In this document: one piece after another, positions 1-9,446 of the stretch
Numbering within the stretch: the first letter of the stretch is position 1
Layout: every line of letters begins with the position of its first letter
Source of the DNA: Citrifermentans bremense
Lineage (GTDB): Bacteria > Desulfobacterota > Desulfuromonadia > Geobacterales > Geobacteraceae
Direction of reading: 5' to 3'
Assembly (NCBI RefSeq): GCF_014218275.1
Contig: NZ_AP023213.1
Coordinates: forward strand, 1,962,001 to 2,026,000
DNA: 64,000 nucleotides
Notes under the pieces: model-generated
The model's database searches: none
The model's input: the letters and a program-made list of their open reading frames with translations, nothing else
What the model was told of the DNA's origin: nothing
Made by a program: the position numbers and the translations under genes

Positions 1-689
1 CCCATGTTCCCGACGGAATAATCCTCGACCTGATGATGCCGGAAGTAGACGGCTTCGACGTGTTGCAGGCTGTGCGCACCTCGCGGCTGACCGAAAGGGT
101 GCCGGTCATGGTGATGACGGCGAAGACGCTTTCCCCGGGTGAACACGATCGGCTGCGCGCCCTCGAGGTGAACCACCTGGTCCAGAAAGGGGACGTGGAG
201 CAGCACGAATTGCTGCGAAGAATCTACGAGATGCTGGGGGCCTTCTCCCTGTTCAAGCCGGACGTGGAGCCCGCGGCACCTCCCCTTGCGGACGCAAGTT
301 GGCAGGGTGACGGATCGGTGCTGGTGATCGAGGACAACCCCGACAACCTGGTTACGCTTCGAGCGGTATTGGGGGAAAGCTTCCGACTGGTGGAGGCGAC
401 CGACGGCGAGTCGGGCCTTGTTCTGGCGCAGAAAGGGTCACCTTCGCTGGTACTTTTGGACATGCACCTCCCCGGCATGGACGGGCTTACCGTGTTGAGG
501 CACCTGAAAGAGAACCGTGCCACGGCCGCCATCCCTGTGGCGGCCCTTACCGCAAGCGCCATGGCTGGCGACCGGGATAAGCTTATGCAGGCTGGCTGCG
601 TGGCCTATCTCTCGAAGCCTTACCAGCCTGAAGAGCTGCAGGAACTGGTCTCAAAATTCGTGGCAGCGGGGGCTGCGCAGAGCGCCTGA
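1..689 (+). CDS. tandem receiver-domain protein, C-terminal part (5' end outside window)
   Basis: The frame is open to the left edge, so the true start lies outside the window. The visible part holds the end of one CheY-like receiver (DLMMPEVDG phosphoacceptor loop, then T/A and K positions in VMVMTAK and VQKG) and a complete second receiver (EDN acidic pocket, LLDMHLPGMDG phosphorylation loop, LSKPY lysine). No output domain follows. It is probably the tail of a hybrid kinase or a stand-alone double receiver. It lies 32 bases upstream of a hybrid kinase on the same strand, so the two probably work in one phosphorelay. The domain calls are firm; the full architecture is unknown. Confidence 0.85.
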   Translation, partial: HVPDGIILDLMMPEVDGFDVLQAVRTSRLTERVPVMVMTAKTLSPGEHDRLRALEVNHLVQKGDVEQHELLRRIYEMLGAFSLFKPDVEPAAPPLADASWQGDGSVLVIEDNPDNLVTLRAVLGESFRLVEATDGESGLVLAQKGSPSLVLLDMHLPGMDGLTVLRHLKENRATAAIPVAALTASAMAGDRDKLMQAGCVAYLSKPYQPEELQELVSKFVAAGAAQSA

Positions 690-721
690 GCGCGGTTTTT
701 TGCAGTCGAGGAACTTCCGAT

Positions 722-2716
722 ATGAAAATTCTCGCCATAGACGACAACCACGACAATCTCCTCACGCTCAAGGCGTTGCTGGATATTTTCATGCCCGAGG
801 CGAGGCTCATCACCTCCCAGTCTGCCCAGGACGGCATGCGCAGGGCCTTGCTCGAGGCGCCCGACGCCATCTTGCTGGACATCCAGATGCCGGGCATGGA
901 CGGGTACGAGGCGACCCGCAGGCTCAAGGGAAACAGCTCAACCCAGCACATCCCGATCATCCTGGTCACCGCGCATCGCACCGACCCCTCGGGCAAGGTG
1001 CGTGGGCTTGAGTGCGGCGCCGACGCCTTCCTGTCCAAACCGATCGACGAGGCGGAACTCGTGGCCCAGATCCGGGCCATGGTGAGGATTAAGCGCTCGG
1101 AGGACGCGCTGCGCCAGGAGCGTGACAACCTCGAGGCACTGGTGCAGAAGCGGACCTCGGAACTGCTGTTGATGAACCAGGTGCTGACGGAGAACCTGGC
1201 CCGGCTGGCCGAAAACGAGGAGCGTTATTCCCGGGCGGTGCGGGGGACCACGGACGGGCTCTGGGATTGGAACATGGTGACCAGTGAGTGCTATTTCTCC
1301 CCGCGCTGGAAGGAGCTTCTGGGCTTTGCCGACGACGAGCTGGAAAATCAGGTCGACACCTTCTACTCCCGCCTGCACGCTGACGACGTTGCCCTGGCGC
1401 AGGAGGCGCTTGAGGCGCACCTGGCAGGCAAGGCGCCGCTGGACGTGGAACTTAGGCTGAAACACCGCGAGGGACAATACCTGCGGTTTCGCATCCGGGG
1501 GCAGGCGGAATGGGACAGCCTGGGGGCGCCGGTCCGCCTTTCAGGTGCGCTTTCCGACGTAACCGAGCGCCAGCTCATGGAAGAGCAGCTCAGGCAGTCG
1601 CAGAAGATGGAGGCGGTAGGGCAGCTGGCCGGCGGGGTCGCCCACGACTTCAACAACATCCTCACCGTGATCGCCGGCTATGCCAACATGCTCAGGATGG
1701 ACCTCCCCCCCCACGGGAACGAGGTGAGGCTCGCGGAACAGATCGCCCTCGCCACCGAAAAGGCCGCCGAATTGACCAAGGGGCTTCTTGCCTTCAGCCG
1801 GAAGCAGCCGATGGCACCTCAGAAGCTCGACCTGGGAGAGGTCGTGCAGCGCGTGGAGAACTTCCTTGTCCGCGTCATCGGCGAGGACATCCAGCTGAAG
1901 ACGCGTCTGCTCCCGGACTCGCTCCCGGTGTGGATCGACCCCGGGCAGATAGAACAGGTGCTCATCAACCTGGCCGCGAACGCGCGGGACGCCATGGGAA
2001 ACGGAGGGACCTTTACCATCGCGACCGGGCTTTTAGAGGCGGACGGCTCGCTCCCCTCCTTCTGCGGCCCCAATGGGCGCTATGCCGTCATCATCGTGTC
2101 CGATAACGGCAAGGGGATGGACGCCGAGACCAGTAAGAGGATCTTCGAGCCTTTCTACACCACCAAGGAGGTGGGGAAGGGGACCGGCCTCGGCATGGCC
2201 ATCGTCTACGGGATAGTGCAGCAGCACAAGGGATACATCGCCGTCAACAGCAAGCCCGGAGAAGGCACCTCCTTCAGCATCTATTTTCCGCTCGCCGAAG
2301 ACGAGGTCGAAATGTACCGGGAGCCTGCTGCCGACCTCGAGCCGGAACAGGGGACCGAGACCATCCTGGTTGCCGAAGACGACCCGAGCGTGCGCAACCT
2401 GGTGGACATGGTGCTCACCAAGTACGGCTACCGGGTGATCCTGGCAGAGAACGGGCAGGAGGTGGTGGATCGCTTCACCGCCCACTCAAGCGACATCGGG
2501 CTCATCCTGATGGACATCATCATGCCGCGCAAAAACGGCATCGAGGCGTTCGCCGAGATCAAGAAGCTGCAGCCAGAGGCGAAGGTCCTCTTCACCAGCG
2601 GCTACACCTCCGACTTCATCGAGAGCCGCGGCATGGAAGAGGGGGTCGAACTGATCATGAAGCCGGTGCAGCCGGTACAACTGCTGCGCAAGGTGAGGGA
2701 AGTGCTGGAGAGATAA
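722..2716 (+). CDS. hybrid sensor histidine kinase, REC-PAS-HisKA-HATPase-REC
   Basis: This 664-residue protein has no membrane segment, so it is cytoplasmic. An N-terminal receiver (DDN, LLDIQMPGMDG, LSKPID; about residues 1-120) is followed by a short coiled coil, a PAS domain of the PAS_3 type (about 165-285), a HisKA box HDFNN with the phospho-histidine at about H311, and a HATPase domain (NLAANARDAM N-box, DNGKGMD, GTGLGMAIVYG). A C-terminal receiver follows (EDDPS, phosphoacceptor about D598, MKPV). The HDFNN box is typical of deltaproteobacterial NtrB-like hybrid kinases. The signal and target are unknown. The 3' end is followed by a clear terminator. Confidence 0.93.
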   Translation: MKILAIDDNHDNLLTLKALLDIFMPEARLITSQSAQDGMRRALLEAPDAILLDIQMPGMDGYEATRRLKGNSSTQHIPIILVTAHRTDPSGKVRGLECGADAFLSKPIDEAELVAQIRAMVRIKRSEDALRQERDNLEALVQKRTSELLLMNQVLTENLARLAENEERYSRAVRGTTDGLWDWNMVTSECYFSPRWKELLGFADDELENQVDTFYSRLHADDVALAQEALEAHLAGKAPLDVELRLKHREGQYLRFRIRGQAEWDSLGAPVRLSGALSDVTERQLMEEQLRQSQKMEAVGQLAGGVAHDFNNILTVIAGYANMLRMDLPPHGNEVRLAEQIALATEKAAELTKGLLAFSRKQPMAPQKLDLGEVVQRVENFLVRVIGEDIQLKTRLLPDSLPVWIDPGQIEQVLINLAANARDAMGNGGTFTIATGLLEADGSLPSFCGPNGRYAVIIVSDNGKGMDAETSKRIFEPFYTTKEVGKGTGLGMAIVYGIVQQHKGYIAVNSKPGEGTSFSIYFPLAEDEVEMYREPAADLEPEQGTETILVAEDDPSVRNLVDMVLTKYGYRVILAENGQEVVDRFTAHSSDIGLILMDIIMPRKNGIEAFAEIKKLQPEAKVLFTSGYTSDFIESRGMEEGVELIMKPVQPVQLLRKVREVLER

Positions 2717-2737
2717 GCTGGGGCTTTCGGGAACAGT

Positions 2738-2774
2738 AAAGGGCAGCGCCTGGTCATTGGGCGCTGCCCTTTTT
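2738..2774 (+). terminator. intrinsic terminator after the hybrid kinase
   Basis: A 13-bp perfect stem (2738-2750 with 2760-2772, AAAGGGCAGCGCC) with a 9-nt loop runs into a T tract. A tract of As on the left side means it may also serve the convergent dehydrogenase gene at 2799. Confidence 0.9.
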
Positions 2775-2798
2775 GTTGCCGGCGTTTACCTTCTTGCT

Positions 2799-3401
2799 TC
2801 AGGTGAAGTCCCGGGCGTTTATGACCAGGCCGCTGCGGGCGCCGTGTATGCTGGCCCAGTAAGCCTGCGCCACGTCCTGGGCGGGCATCCCCGCTGAGCT
2901 GTCCATGTCCAGCGCTTCGAGGGTCTCCTTGACCCAGGGAGGGCTTACCACGTTGATCCTGATTCCCCGCGGCAGCTCGAGCGCGGCGGCGCGGACGAAC
3001 CCTTCTAGCCCGGCGTTGATCATGCTGATGGAGGAGCTCCCGGGCATCGGTTGGTGGCTCAGGACCCCGCTGGTCAGGGTAAAGGAGCCATGATCGCGGA
3101 TGTAGTGCATCCCCACCCGCACCAGGTTGACCTGGCCCATCAGCTTTCCCGTGAGCCCCGTCTGGAAGTCATCGTCGGTCAATTCCGCCAGGGAGCCGAA
3201 CCTTGCCACCCCAGCGGCGCAGACCAGCGCGTCGAACTCTCCGGCCTCCCTGAACATCGACTCTATCGACTCCTTCTGCGACATGTCGACCCTGAAATCG
3301 CCGCTTCTGAAAGCGACCCTGACGACTTCGTGCTCGGTAGATAGAAGCCTGGCCACGGCTTTCCCTATGGTTCCGGTTGCTCCGACGACGATGATTCGCA
3401 T
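2799..3401 (-). CDS. short-chain dehydrogenase-like protein lacking the usual catalytic Tyr/Lys
   Basis: This 200-residue protein has a Rossmann N-terminus (GATGTIG nucleotide-binding turn, VCAAGV in place of the usual NAG) and resembles the short SDRs of about 200 residues. It keeps the catalytic-region serine (LTSGVL), but the expected YxxxK reads ISMIN, so neither Tyr nor Lys is present. It may bind a nucleotide without standard SDR chemistry. The start is supported by GGGAGG eight bases upstream. It is monocistronic and convergent with the upstream kinase. The substrate is unknown. Confidence 0.85.
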   Translation of the reverse strand: MRIIVVGATGTIGKAVARLLSTEHEVVRVAFRSGDFRVDMSQKESIESMFREAGEFDALVCAAGVARFGSLAELTDDDFQTGLTGKLMGQVNLVRVGMHYIRDHGSFTLTSGVLSHQPMPGSSSISMINAGLEGFVRAAALELPRGIRINVVSPPWVKETLEALDMDSSAGMPAQDVAQAYWASIHGARSGLVINARDFT

Positions 3402-3467
3402 AAGCAGACCTCCCGTATTGGCGCTTTTTATGGCTCCCGACCCAACGCAGGGGGAGCTGGCGCCGCC

Positions 3468-6380
3468 CTACAGGCCGAGGTACAGGGTGAAGTATACTTG
3501 GTTTTCGCCGCCGCGGTTGAAGCCGTGGGCGAAACCTAGGGCGGGGGTGACCTTGGCCCAGTAGCCGATGGTCATGTCGGCTCTGAGCTCGGCTCCGGCG
3601 CCGACCCTGGTTTCGTTGGCGTGAAAGCTCCTGTTGTCGTCCCAGACCTGGCCCGCGTCCGCGAAGAGCGCGCCGTGCACCTTCTCCAGGAAGGCGGGAG
3701 CCGTTCCGGGGCCGGTGAAGGGGTAGGCGAGCGGGGCGCGGTACTCGACGGTTCCGGTGGCTACGTACTTTCCGGTCATGGAGCGGGTTGGGTAGCCGCG
3801 CAGCGGGTACTGGTTGTACTCCGAGGGGGCGCCCCCGATCTGGAAGGCCTGCTGACCGTACTGCAGGTCCCCGTCGGCGAGAGCTGCGGACAAGCGCAGG
3901 TAGAGCACCGGGTGCGGCAACTGCGTCTTCGACAGGCGCAGGTACTGTTCGTAGCGTGCGCTGTATTCGGAGAGGTTTTGATCGGCTCCGATGTCGCGAC
4001 CGAAGTATCGGTACAGGAAAGTCAGGTCGCACCCCTCCTCTGGACTGATGGAGTAGGGGTACTTGAGGGCGCTGCTGTAGCTGATCCCCGCGAAGAGGTT
4101 GTTCCTGCGCCCCTGGAACACCGGGATCCCGCCGAAGGTGCCGTCGCTACTCAGGCGGCTCAAGGCCTTCTGGTCCAAAAGCTCGTATCCCCCCTTGATG
4201 CGGTAGGAAGACTCCAGGAAATTGACAGGTATGGATGCTTCCAGCTCCGCCCCGCGGTTCACCTCCCAGAAGTCATAACCTTTCTGGTACAGGTCGCTGT
4301 AGACAAAGGGCTCGTTATGCGCCCGAAGCGACAGGGTGGGGTAGAAGTAGTCGTTCAGGTAGGTAAGGTTGAAATAGCCGCGCTTTCTACCCTCGCTGTA
4401 TGCGGCACTGATGGCGTAGGAGTTGTAACCCAGGACGTCCGCGCCGGCGGTGAAGGCGCCGATCACGGACTGGTCCGAGCCGTCGCCGTAGATCTTAGGC
4501 AGCCAGAAGCGCGGCAGCAGCGTTTTGGCCGCGCTGTAGCGCGAAGGGGAGGGTGCCGCGGCCGAGTCCGCCTCTGCCTCCGTTGCCAGGGATGCGGTAC
4601 GTGCCGAGGGAAGCGAAGGGCCGCGTGTGAGGCTCCACCTGGAGCGGTCGATTTCCATGCGAGCGATCTTGAACCCCTTGGAGCTGTAACTTGCCAACAG
4701 CAGCGAAGAGCCGTCCGGGGCGGGGGCGGGCTGAATGGCACCGGCCAGAAGGTGGCTTACCTGGTAACTCGAGCCTCCCTTCAGATCGAAAGCGAAGAGG
4801 TTGAACACCCCGGTCTCGTCGGAGATGTAGTAAATGGCGGAGCCGTCCGGCGCCCAGATGGGGAAGGCGAAGGTGTGGCTGGCCCTGAAAAGGGCGCGGT
4901 CGGTTTTCTCGGCCGTATCGTAAATCCGGAGCGCGCTCATGCCGGTGTTGTCGGTAAGGATATAACAGATGCTGCGGCCGTCGGGCGAGAAGCTGGGGGA
5001 GGAGACCCGTTCCAGCGTGTAGCCGGTAACCGGGAGCGGCTGCGCCTTGTCCCCCAGGCTCAGGTCGAAAAGCGCCAGGTTCTGGCTTCCTCGCGAGCTG
5101 ACGACGGCGGCTGCTGTCCTGCCGTCCGGCGCCACCTGCGCGTTGCCCAGCCGCTCTCCCCTGGTGAGCCTTTTCGTCTCGCCGCTCTCCAGATGGTGGA
5201 CGTAGAGGTCCTGGTACACGTTGAAGCCGCGCTCGATTTCGGCCTGGGTGAAGTAGAGGCTCTTGCCGTCGGGGGACCAGCTTAGGCTTCCGTCCGAGAG
5301 CTGGCGCCGGAACTGCGCCAGCACGTTCTTCCCCGAGGCGTCGGTTACTACGACCGAGGTGTGATCGTTGGGGTCGCGCCTGGTGAAGGCGATTCTGCTC
5401 CCGTCCGGGGAATAGCGCGGGTTGGTGAGGTTCTCACCCTGGTCGTTGACGACGGTGAGCGGAGTAAAGGGGACGCGGGAAAGCTCCTTGATCCTCGCTC
5501 TTTGCTCCAGCTTCAGGGCGACGATCATGTCACGGTAGATGTCGCTGTAATCCTTGCCGTTGAAAAGATCCTCCGGCGGGCTGTTGATCAGGTAGGGGAA
5601 GCGCCCGGAGTGTGCGATGGCGAGTTTTCCCGCCGCTTCGGGGCCGTAGGTCTCGGCGATGTAGCGCTGCAGGCGATAGCCGTACATGTAGGCCAGGTGG
5701 CCGGATGGCCAGTAGGGCACGTCGCCGTTTATCTGGTCCACGGAGGGGAGGTCGTCATCCGCTACGGCGGAGCGGAACACCATGTCGTAGTAGGTTCCCT
5801 TGCCGCGGCCGACTCCCGTGTATTTCGACTCGGCCCAGGTCGCCATCCCCTCGTGCCACCAGCGCGGCAGGAAGGTATTGGGGGGCGCTGTGGCGATGAA
5901 GAAGAGAACCGACAGCGGGTCGAGGCTGGGGAAGGGCTTGCCGAAGATGGCCCGGGTCACCTTGGAATAGCCGCGGGCTGGATCGGCGGAGAGTATGTGC
6001 GCGTATTCGTGGGTGAATAGGACCCTGAGCCAGTCGTCGTATTCCCCGAGCGTGGAGGCGACTGACGGCGGGACCACCTGCAAGTACACCGCGTTGTAAG
6101 GGATGGTGACGGCAAGCCCGTTTATGAAGTCGGAGTCGTCGATGAGCACCACCTGTGTTTTTCCGGCCGGCTGCCACCCGAATTCCCGGGCCAGCAGGGG
6201 GTGCGTCTCTTCGGCGATGGCCGCTACCTTACGGGAAACCTCTTCCAGCCCCTGGTGGTAGTGGATGGAGAAGTGTTCGGTCTCGATGGTCGAGTAGGAG
6301 AAGGAGGTGTCGAATTTCGCTGCAAATGAAAGGGAAACAGTGCACAGCACCAGCGTTGCCGCCAATAGTAACGTTCTCAT
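3468..6380 (-). CDS. secreted gluzincin-like peptidase / PD40 propeller / outer-membrane barrel fusion
   Basis: This 970-residue protein has a signal peptide (cleavage near SLSFA-AK). About residues 30-290 form a peptidase-MA-like domain: HEYAH at 124-128 and a downstream HEGMATWAE (H176, E184) that could give the third zinc ligand. About 310-600 hold at least six TolB/PD40 propeller blades (SPDGSRIAFT, SWSPDGKSLYF, SFSPDGRSICY). About 640-970 resemble a BamA/surface-antigen beta barrel, with a hydrophobic C-terminus. It is probably anchored in the outer membrane with the peptidase in the periplasm or at the surface; the orientation is inferred. It lies 27 bases downstream of the DUF4139 gene on the same strand, so co-transcription is likely. 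Confidence 0.88.
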   Translation of the reverse strand: MRTLLLAATLVLCTVSLSFAAKFDTSFSYSTIETEHFSIHYHQGLEEVSRKVAAIAEETHPLLAREFGWQPAGKTQVVLIDDSDFINGLAVTIPYNAVYLQVVPPSVASTLGEYDDWLRVLFTHEYAHILSADPARGYSKVTRAIFGKPFPSLDPLSVLFFIATAPPNTFLPRWWHEGMATWAESKYTGVGRGKGTYYDMVFRSAVADDDLPSVDQINGDVPYWPSGHLAYMYGYRLQRYIAETYGPEAAGKLAIAHSGRFPYLINSPPEDLFNGKDYSDIYRDMIVALKLEQRARIKELSRVPFTPLTVVNDQGENLTNPRYSPDGSRIAFTRRDPNDHTSVVVTDASGKNVLAQFRRQLSDGSLSWSPDGKSLYFTQAEIERGFNVYQDLYVHHLESGETKRLTRGERLGNAQVAPDGRTAAAVVSSRGSQNLALFDLSLGDKAQPLPVTGYTLERVSSPSFSPDGRSICYILTDNTGMSALRIYDTAEKTDRALFRASHTFAFPIWAPDGSAIYYISDETGVFNLFAFDLKGGSSYQVSHLLAGAIQPAPAPDGSSLLLASYSSKGFKIARMEIDRSRWSLTRGPSLPSARTASLATEAEADSAAAPSPSRYSAAKTLLPRFWLPKIYGDGSDQSVIGAFTAGADVLGYNSYAISAAYSEGRKRGYFNLTYLNDYFYPTLSLRAHNEPFVYSDLYQKGYDFWEVNRGAELEASIPVNFLESSYRIKGGYELLDQKALSRLSSDGTFGGIPVFQGRRNNLFAGISYSSALKYPYSISPEEGCDLTFLYRYFGRDIGADQNLSEYSARYEQYLRLSKTQLPHPVLYLRLSAALADGDLQYGQQAFQIGGAPSEYNQYPLRGYPTRSMTGKYVATGTVEYRAPLAYPFTGPGTAPAFLEKVHGALFADAGQVWDDNRSFHANETRVGAGAELRADMTIGYWAKVTPALGFAHGFNRGGENQVYFTLYLGL

Positions 6381-6407
6381 AGCATCCTTTCTTTCAAGTT
6401 GGTGACG

Positions 6408-8063
6408 CTATTCTACTCCCACCAGTTCGCGCCCCTTGGGGTACTCGATGACGATATCGTAGGAGACCTTCTTCTTCTCACCCGGTGCCAGGTTCAGCTT
6501 CCATTCCAGCGTCCCGTCTTCCTTGGCCTCGGAGGGAAGAGGGTCTGCGTCTTCCAGCTTCACCTTGATCTCCGCGTTGGAGGGAAGCGGCTGCTGGTCG
6601 AGCAGGGTAAGCGCGACCTCTTTTTTCTTGAAGTTTTCCAGTTCGATCGTTACATGGTAGGTCACGTTGTTGCCGCTGATGAGCCCCGCCTTTTTCGCCA
6701 CCCGGGCCGCTTCCCGCTTCACCTTCACCTGATCGTCGGACCCGAAGTAAAGGTCGAACTCTTCGCCGGAGCTGACGGTTTTTACACGGCTTTTGCCGAC
6801 GAAGGTTGCGTCGTTGAAGATGTTCACCTCCCCGGCCAGAAGAGGATAGGGGGTGTTGTTCAGGACCTTGGACTTGAGGTAGACGCGCGGCGAGAGCTTC
6901 GGGACGGTCAGGTACTCGGCGTTTACCGGGACCTTCTCGCTCGCTATGACGCTGCCGGCGCGGGTGCCGTCGGCCGGGACGTCGACCGGCCGCGCCACCT
7001 GGAAGAGCACCGAGGTCTGCCCCTGCGCCACGTCCGAGGTGAGAGGCTGCGCTTCCTCGACCCGGTCGGCCGCAGACCCCACCGGGTAGGCGCCAAAGGC
7101 CGGTTCAGGAGCAGGGGCTGCCATTTCCTTCATGGCGCGCGGAGCGTAGGCTATGGGGCGGGGAGGCTCGTAGAAGGAGACGTGCCAGGGGGAGAGCTCA
7201 GGCGCGCCGCCACCGACCTCGGGAGCCGCGGTCGACAGTGAGAGCTTCACGCCAGGCCACGCCTCACCTGTTTTCTGCGCCACCTGGGCGCGGTACACGA
7301 GTTCGGCCTCCTTGCCGTCGGCGCCCAGGCGCACGTCGTACAAGGGCTCCCAGGTAGCCTGGCTCACCAGGTAGGAGAGGTCGAGGTCGAATTTCAGGTC
7401 CCGATCCGCCTCGATCGCAACCTGCGCCGATTTCACTTCTCTGTGCGTCTCGGCGAGGTGTTGCTCCAGCTCCTTCCTGAGTGCCGCTATCTTGTCGTTG
7501 AGCGGTTTCTTCGCTGCCTCCGCTTCGTTGAGCTGCTGCTCCACTTTGCCGACGTTGTCGCCTACGAAGCGTACAGCTTCCCCTAACTCGGCGGTGGTCG
7601 GCTTGCCTGCGGAAAGCTCCTTGGAGATCCGCTCCGACCAGCCTACCCGGATGGAATCGATGAAGGCCCTCTGGGAGGCGAGCGCCTTGCGCTTGGCCTC
7701 TATGCTTTCCACTTGGCGGGTGAGGGAGGCGATCTCGTCCTCTATCTCGCGCACCCTTTGGTCCCGCGAGCGGTCCAGGAAGACCCTTTTCAGCGTGATT
7801 CCCGCGATGCGTGCCGGGGCCGTCCCCTTGCCCACCGCGCGAAGCGAGTCCTCGTCCAGCACCTGGGGGAGGTCCTCGAAGTTGACCAGGTTGGTCCCGG
7901 CCTTGAGCGAAAGCGTCGCCCTGCGTGTCACTTGGGCCCGGTCCGAAAAGACGGTGACGGATTGAATTGACGACCGGGCTTCCATCCTGGTGGTCTGCGC
8001 CGCGAGTGCCAAAGGCGAGCAAAGGACGAGGATGACGCAATAGAGCATTGTTCGAGTATTCAT
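6408..8063 (-). CDS. DUF4139 (mucoidy inhibitor MuiA-like) exported protein
   Basis: This is a 551-residue protein with a signal peptide (hydrophobic run ending LALAAQ). The N-terminal beta domain (VTVFSDRAQVTRRA) is followed by a coiled coil (about 85-210) and a C-terminal DUF4139 beta domain with the typical TWEPLYDVRL motif near its start. I chose the ATG at 8063 because GAGG sits 6 bases upstream; an in-frame ATG at 8081 exists but has no such site. DUF4139 proteins are extracytoplasmic and of poorly known function; the MuiA name comes from mucoidy suppression. The downstream neighbour is the peptidase/propeller protein. Confidence 0.88.
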   Translation of the reverse strand: MNTRTMLYCVILVLCSPLALAAQTTRMEARSSIQSVTVFSDRAQVTRRATLSLKAGTNLVNFEDLPQVLDEDSLRAVGKGTAPARIAGITLKRVFLDRSRDQRVREIEDEIASLTRQVESIEAKRKALASQRAFIDSIRVGWSERISKELSAGKPTTAELGEAVRFVGDNVGKVEQQLNEAEAAKKPLNDKIAALRKELEQHLAETHREVKSAQVAIEADRDLKFDLDLSYLVSQATWEPLYDVRLGADGKEAELVYRAQVAQKTGEAWPGVKLSLSTAAPEVGGGAPELSPWHVSFYEPPRPIAYAPRAMKEMAAPAPEPAFGAYPVGSAADRVEEAQPLTSDVAQGQTSVLFQVARPVDVPADGTRAGSVIASEKVPVNAEYLTVPKLSPRVYLKSKVLNNTPYPLLAGEVNIFNDATFVGKSRVKTVSSGEEFDLYFGSDDQVKVKREAARVAKKAGLISGNNVTYHVTIELENFKKKEVALTLLDQQPLPSNAEIKVKLEDADPLPSEAKEDGTLEWKLNLAPGEKKKVSYDIVIEYPKGRELVGVE

Positions 8064-8120
8064 TGAGGACCTCGATGGCAATAAGCCGTTGTGATTTTGT
8101 TTTTCATGACTGGTAGTCGG

Positions 8121-9446
8121 TCAAGGGGTCTTTTTCTTCGCCGCGTAGCTGTAGTACTTGAGCCTGATGTTTTCCCACATGACAAGCCGCTGCTCCATCA
8201 TGGTCATCACCCGCACCTCCCCGTCCTGTGACACCACGAACCCGATGCTGCCGGGGTTCTGGGAACAGTACCTCATCATGGAGCGGTGCCTTGTGCCGAA
8301 GTGGTTGTAGGCGGCCGGGCGCAGCTTTGCAGGGGTGGCCAGACGGTCGGTGGCGATGAAGAGGTTGTCCGGCTCCTGCCAGTTCTTGATCTCGACGCCG
8401 TACCCCTTGACCGCCAGGTCCGGGTCCATCACCACCAGCCCGTCAACCCGGGTCAGAAGGGCGACGAACCAGATCACGCCGTCGATCTCGTTCTTGTTCG
8501 CCCTCAGGTCCTTCTCCAGGCGCCTGAGCTGGAAATACTGGCTGGAAAGGATCTCCTTGGGCTTGGATTCCGAGAGCCCCAGAAGGTGTTCCTCCAGGTA
8601 ATCGGACTTGATCTTGGTGACGGCGTTGGTTTGCAGCGAAGTGGGGAGGCGGTCGTAGTCGATGCCGTATTTCACGTTGAGATGGGCCGGATCGATCTCC
8701 TGCGTGATGAGGATGGCACCGCCATTTCTTATCTTCTGGATCCTGAGCAGAATCCGGCATAGCGCGGAAATCCACTGCTGGGTGTGGAATTCGTCCATGC
8801 CGGCATCGGTCATGTAGACGTCGTCGGGGAGGTGGCTGCGCACTTCACGCAGGTAGCGCTTGATCCCTGGGTCCAAGAGGTCGCGGACCGGCCCTTCGCG
8901 GAAGATGTCGAGCGAGAAGCGGATCAGCTCGTTCACCCTGAGCTCGGCCACCTTCTCGTAACGCATGTAGACTACGATGTTGCCGATACCCTCCACGCTG
9001 GCCTGGAAGATGCCGGGGCGCTCCGGCTCTATCTCGGCGCTTCGGTTGAGGAACTTGTGGAAGCGGTTCTGCTGGTCCACCAGCCCCCAGATGAAGAGCT
9101 TGTGCTCCTTGTCGGGCCAGATGACGAAGGAGGAGGTGCGCAGGTCGGTCGACTTGGCGATCTTCACCACGTTGGAGACTGAAAATGGGATCGGCTCGGC
9201 GAAGGGGATATAGCTCCAGCGGTCCCGTACCGGGTTGCGCGGCGGCTTGGGGTCGGGCTGCTCGGGGTCAAGGTAGACCATGTGGAAGATCACCGGCTCC
9301 GATTCCTCGGTCCTGAGGCTGGAGTAGTACATGGTCTCCATGAGGTCGACTATGATCTTCTCGTCCGGCACTGCAGTGCGACGCCTCCTGAGTTCCGAGC
9401 AGACGGTTTCGGCAAGGTTGCGCGGGGTCTTGTTCCTGCCGCTCAT
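8121..9446 (-). CDS. diadenylate cyclase (DAC/DisA_N)-like protein with N-terminal sensor region
   Basis: This is a 441-residue protein. The C-terminal third carries the two marks of DAC domains: an Asp-Gly motif (RVDGLVV, about D335; DGA in canonical enzymes) and GTRHRSM with the RHR triad at about 385-387, followed by a VVSQDGEV strand. The first 300 residues resemble the DACNV-type sensor region named for such proteins. If active it would make c-di-AMP. The second DisA motif is weaker (VSQD rather than VSEE), so activity is inferred. The start is the ATG at 9446, overlapping the upstream TGA by 4 bases (ATGA), which implies translational coupling; the longer frame to 9767 only shadows the upstream gene. 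Confidence 0.78.
   Translation of the reverse strand: MSGRNKTPRNLAETVCSELRRRRTAVPDEKIIVDLMETMYYSSLRTEESEPVIFHMVYLDPEQPDPKPPRNPVRDRWSYIPFAEPIPFSVSNVVKIAKSTDLRTSSFVIWPDKEHKLFIWGLVDQQNRFHKFLNRSAEIEPERPGIFQASVEGIGNIVVYMRYEKVAELRVNELIRFSLDIFREGPVRDLLDPGIKRYLREVRSHLPDDVYMTDAGMDEFHTQQWISALCRILLRIQKIRNGGAILITQEIDPAHLNVKYGIDYDRLPTSLQTNAVTKIKSDYLEEHLLGLSESKPKEILSSQYFQLRRLEKDLRANKNEIDGVIWFVALLTRVDGLVVMDPDLAVKGYGVEIKNWQEPDNLFIATDRLATPAKLRPAAYNHFGTRHRSMMRYCSQNPGSIGFVVSQDGEVRVMTMMEQRLVMWENIRLKYYSYAAKKKTP

Noticed and set aside
3621-5285. 554-codon plus-strand frame opposite the peptidase/propeller gene
   Set aside because: It is an antisense shadow of a gene with signal peptide, HEYAH and propeller motifs; the frame has no domain or ribosome-binding support.
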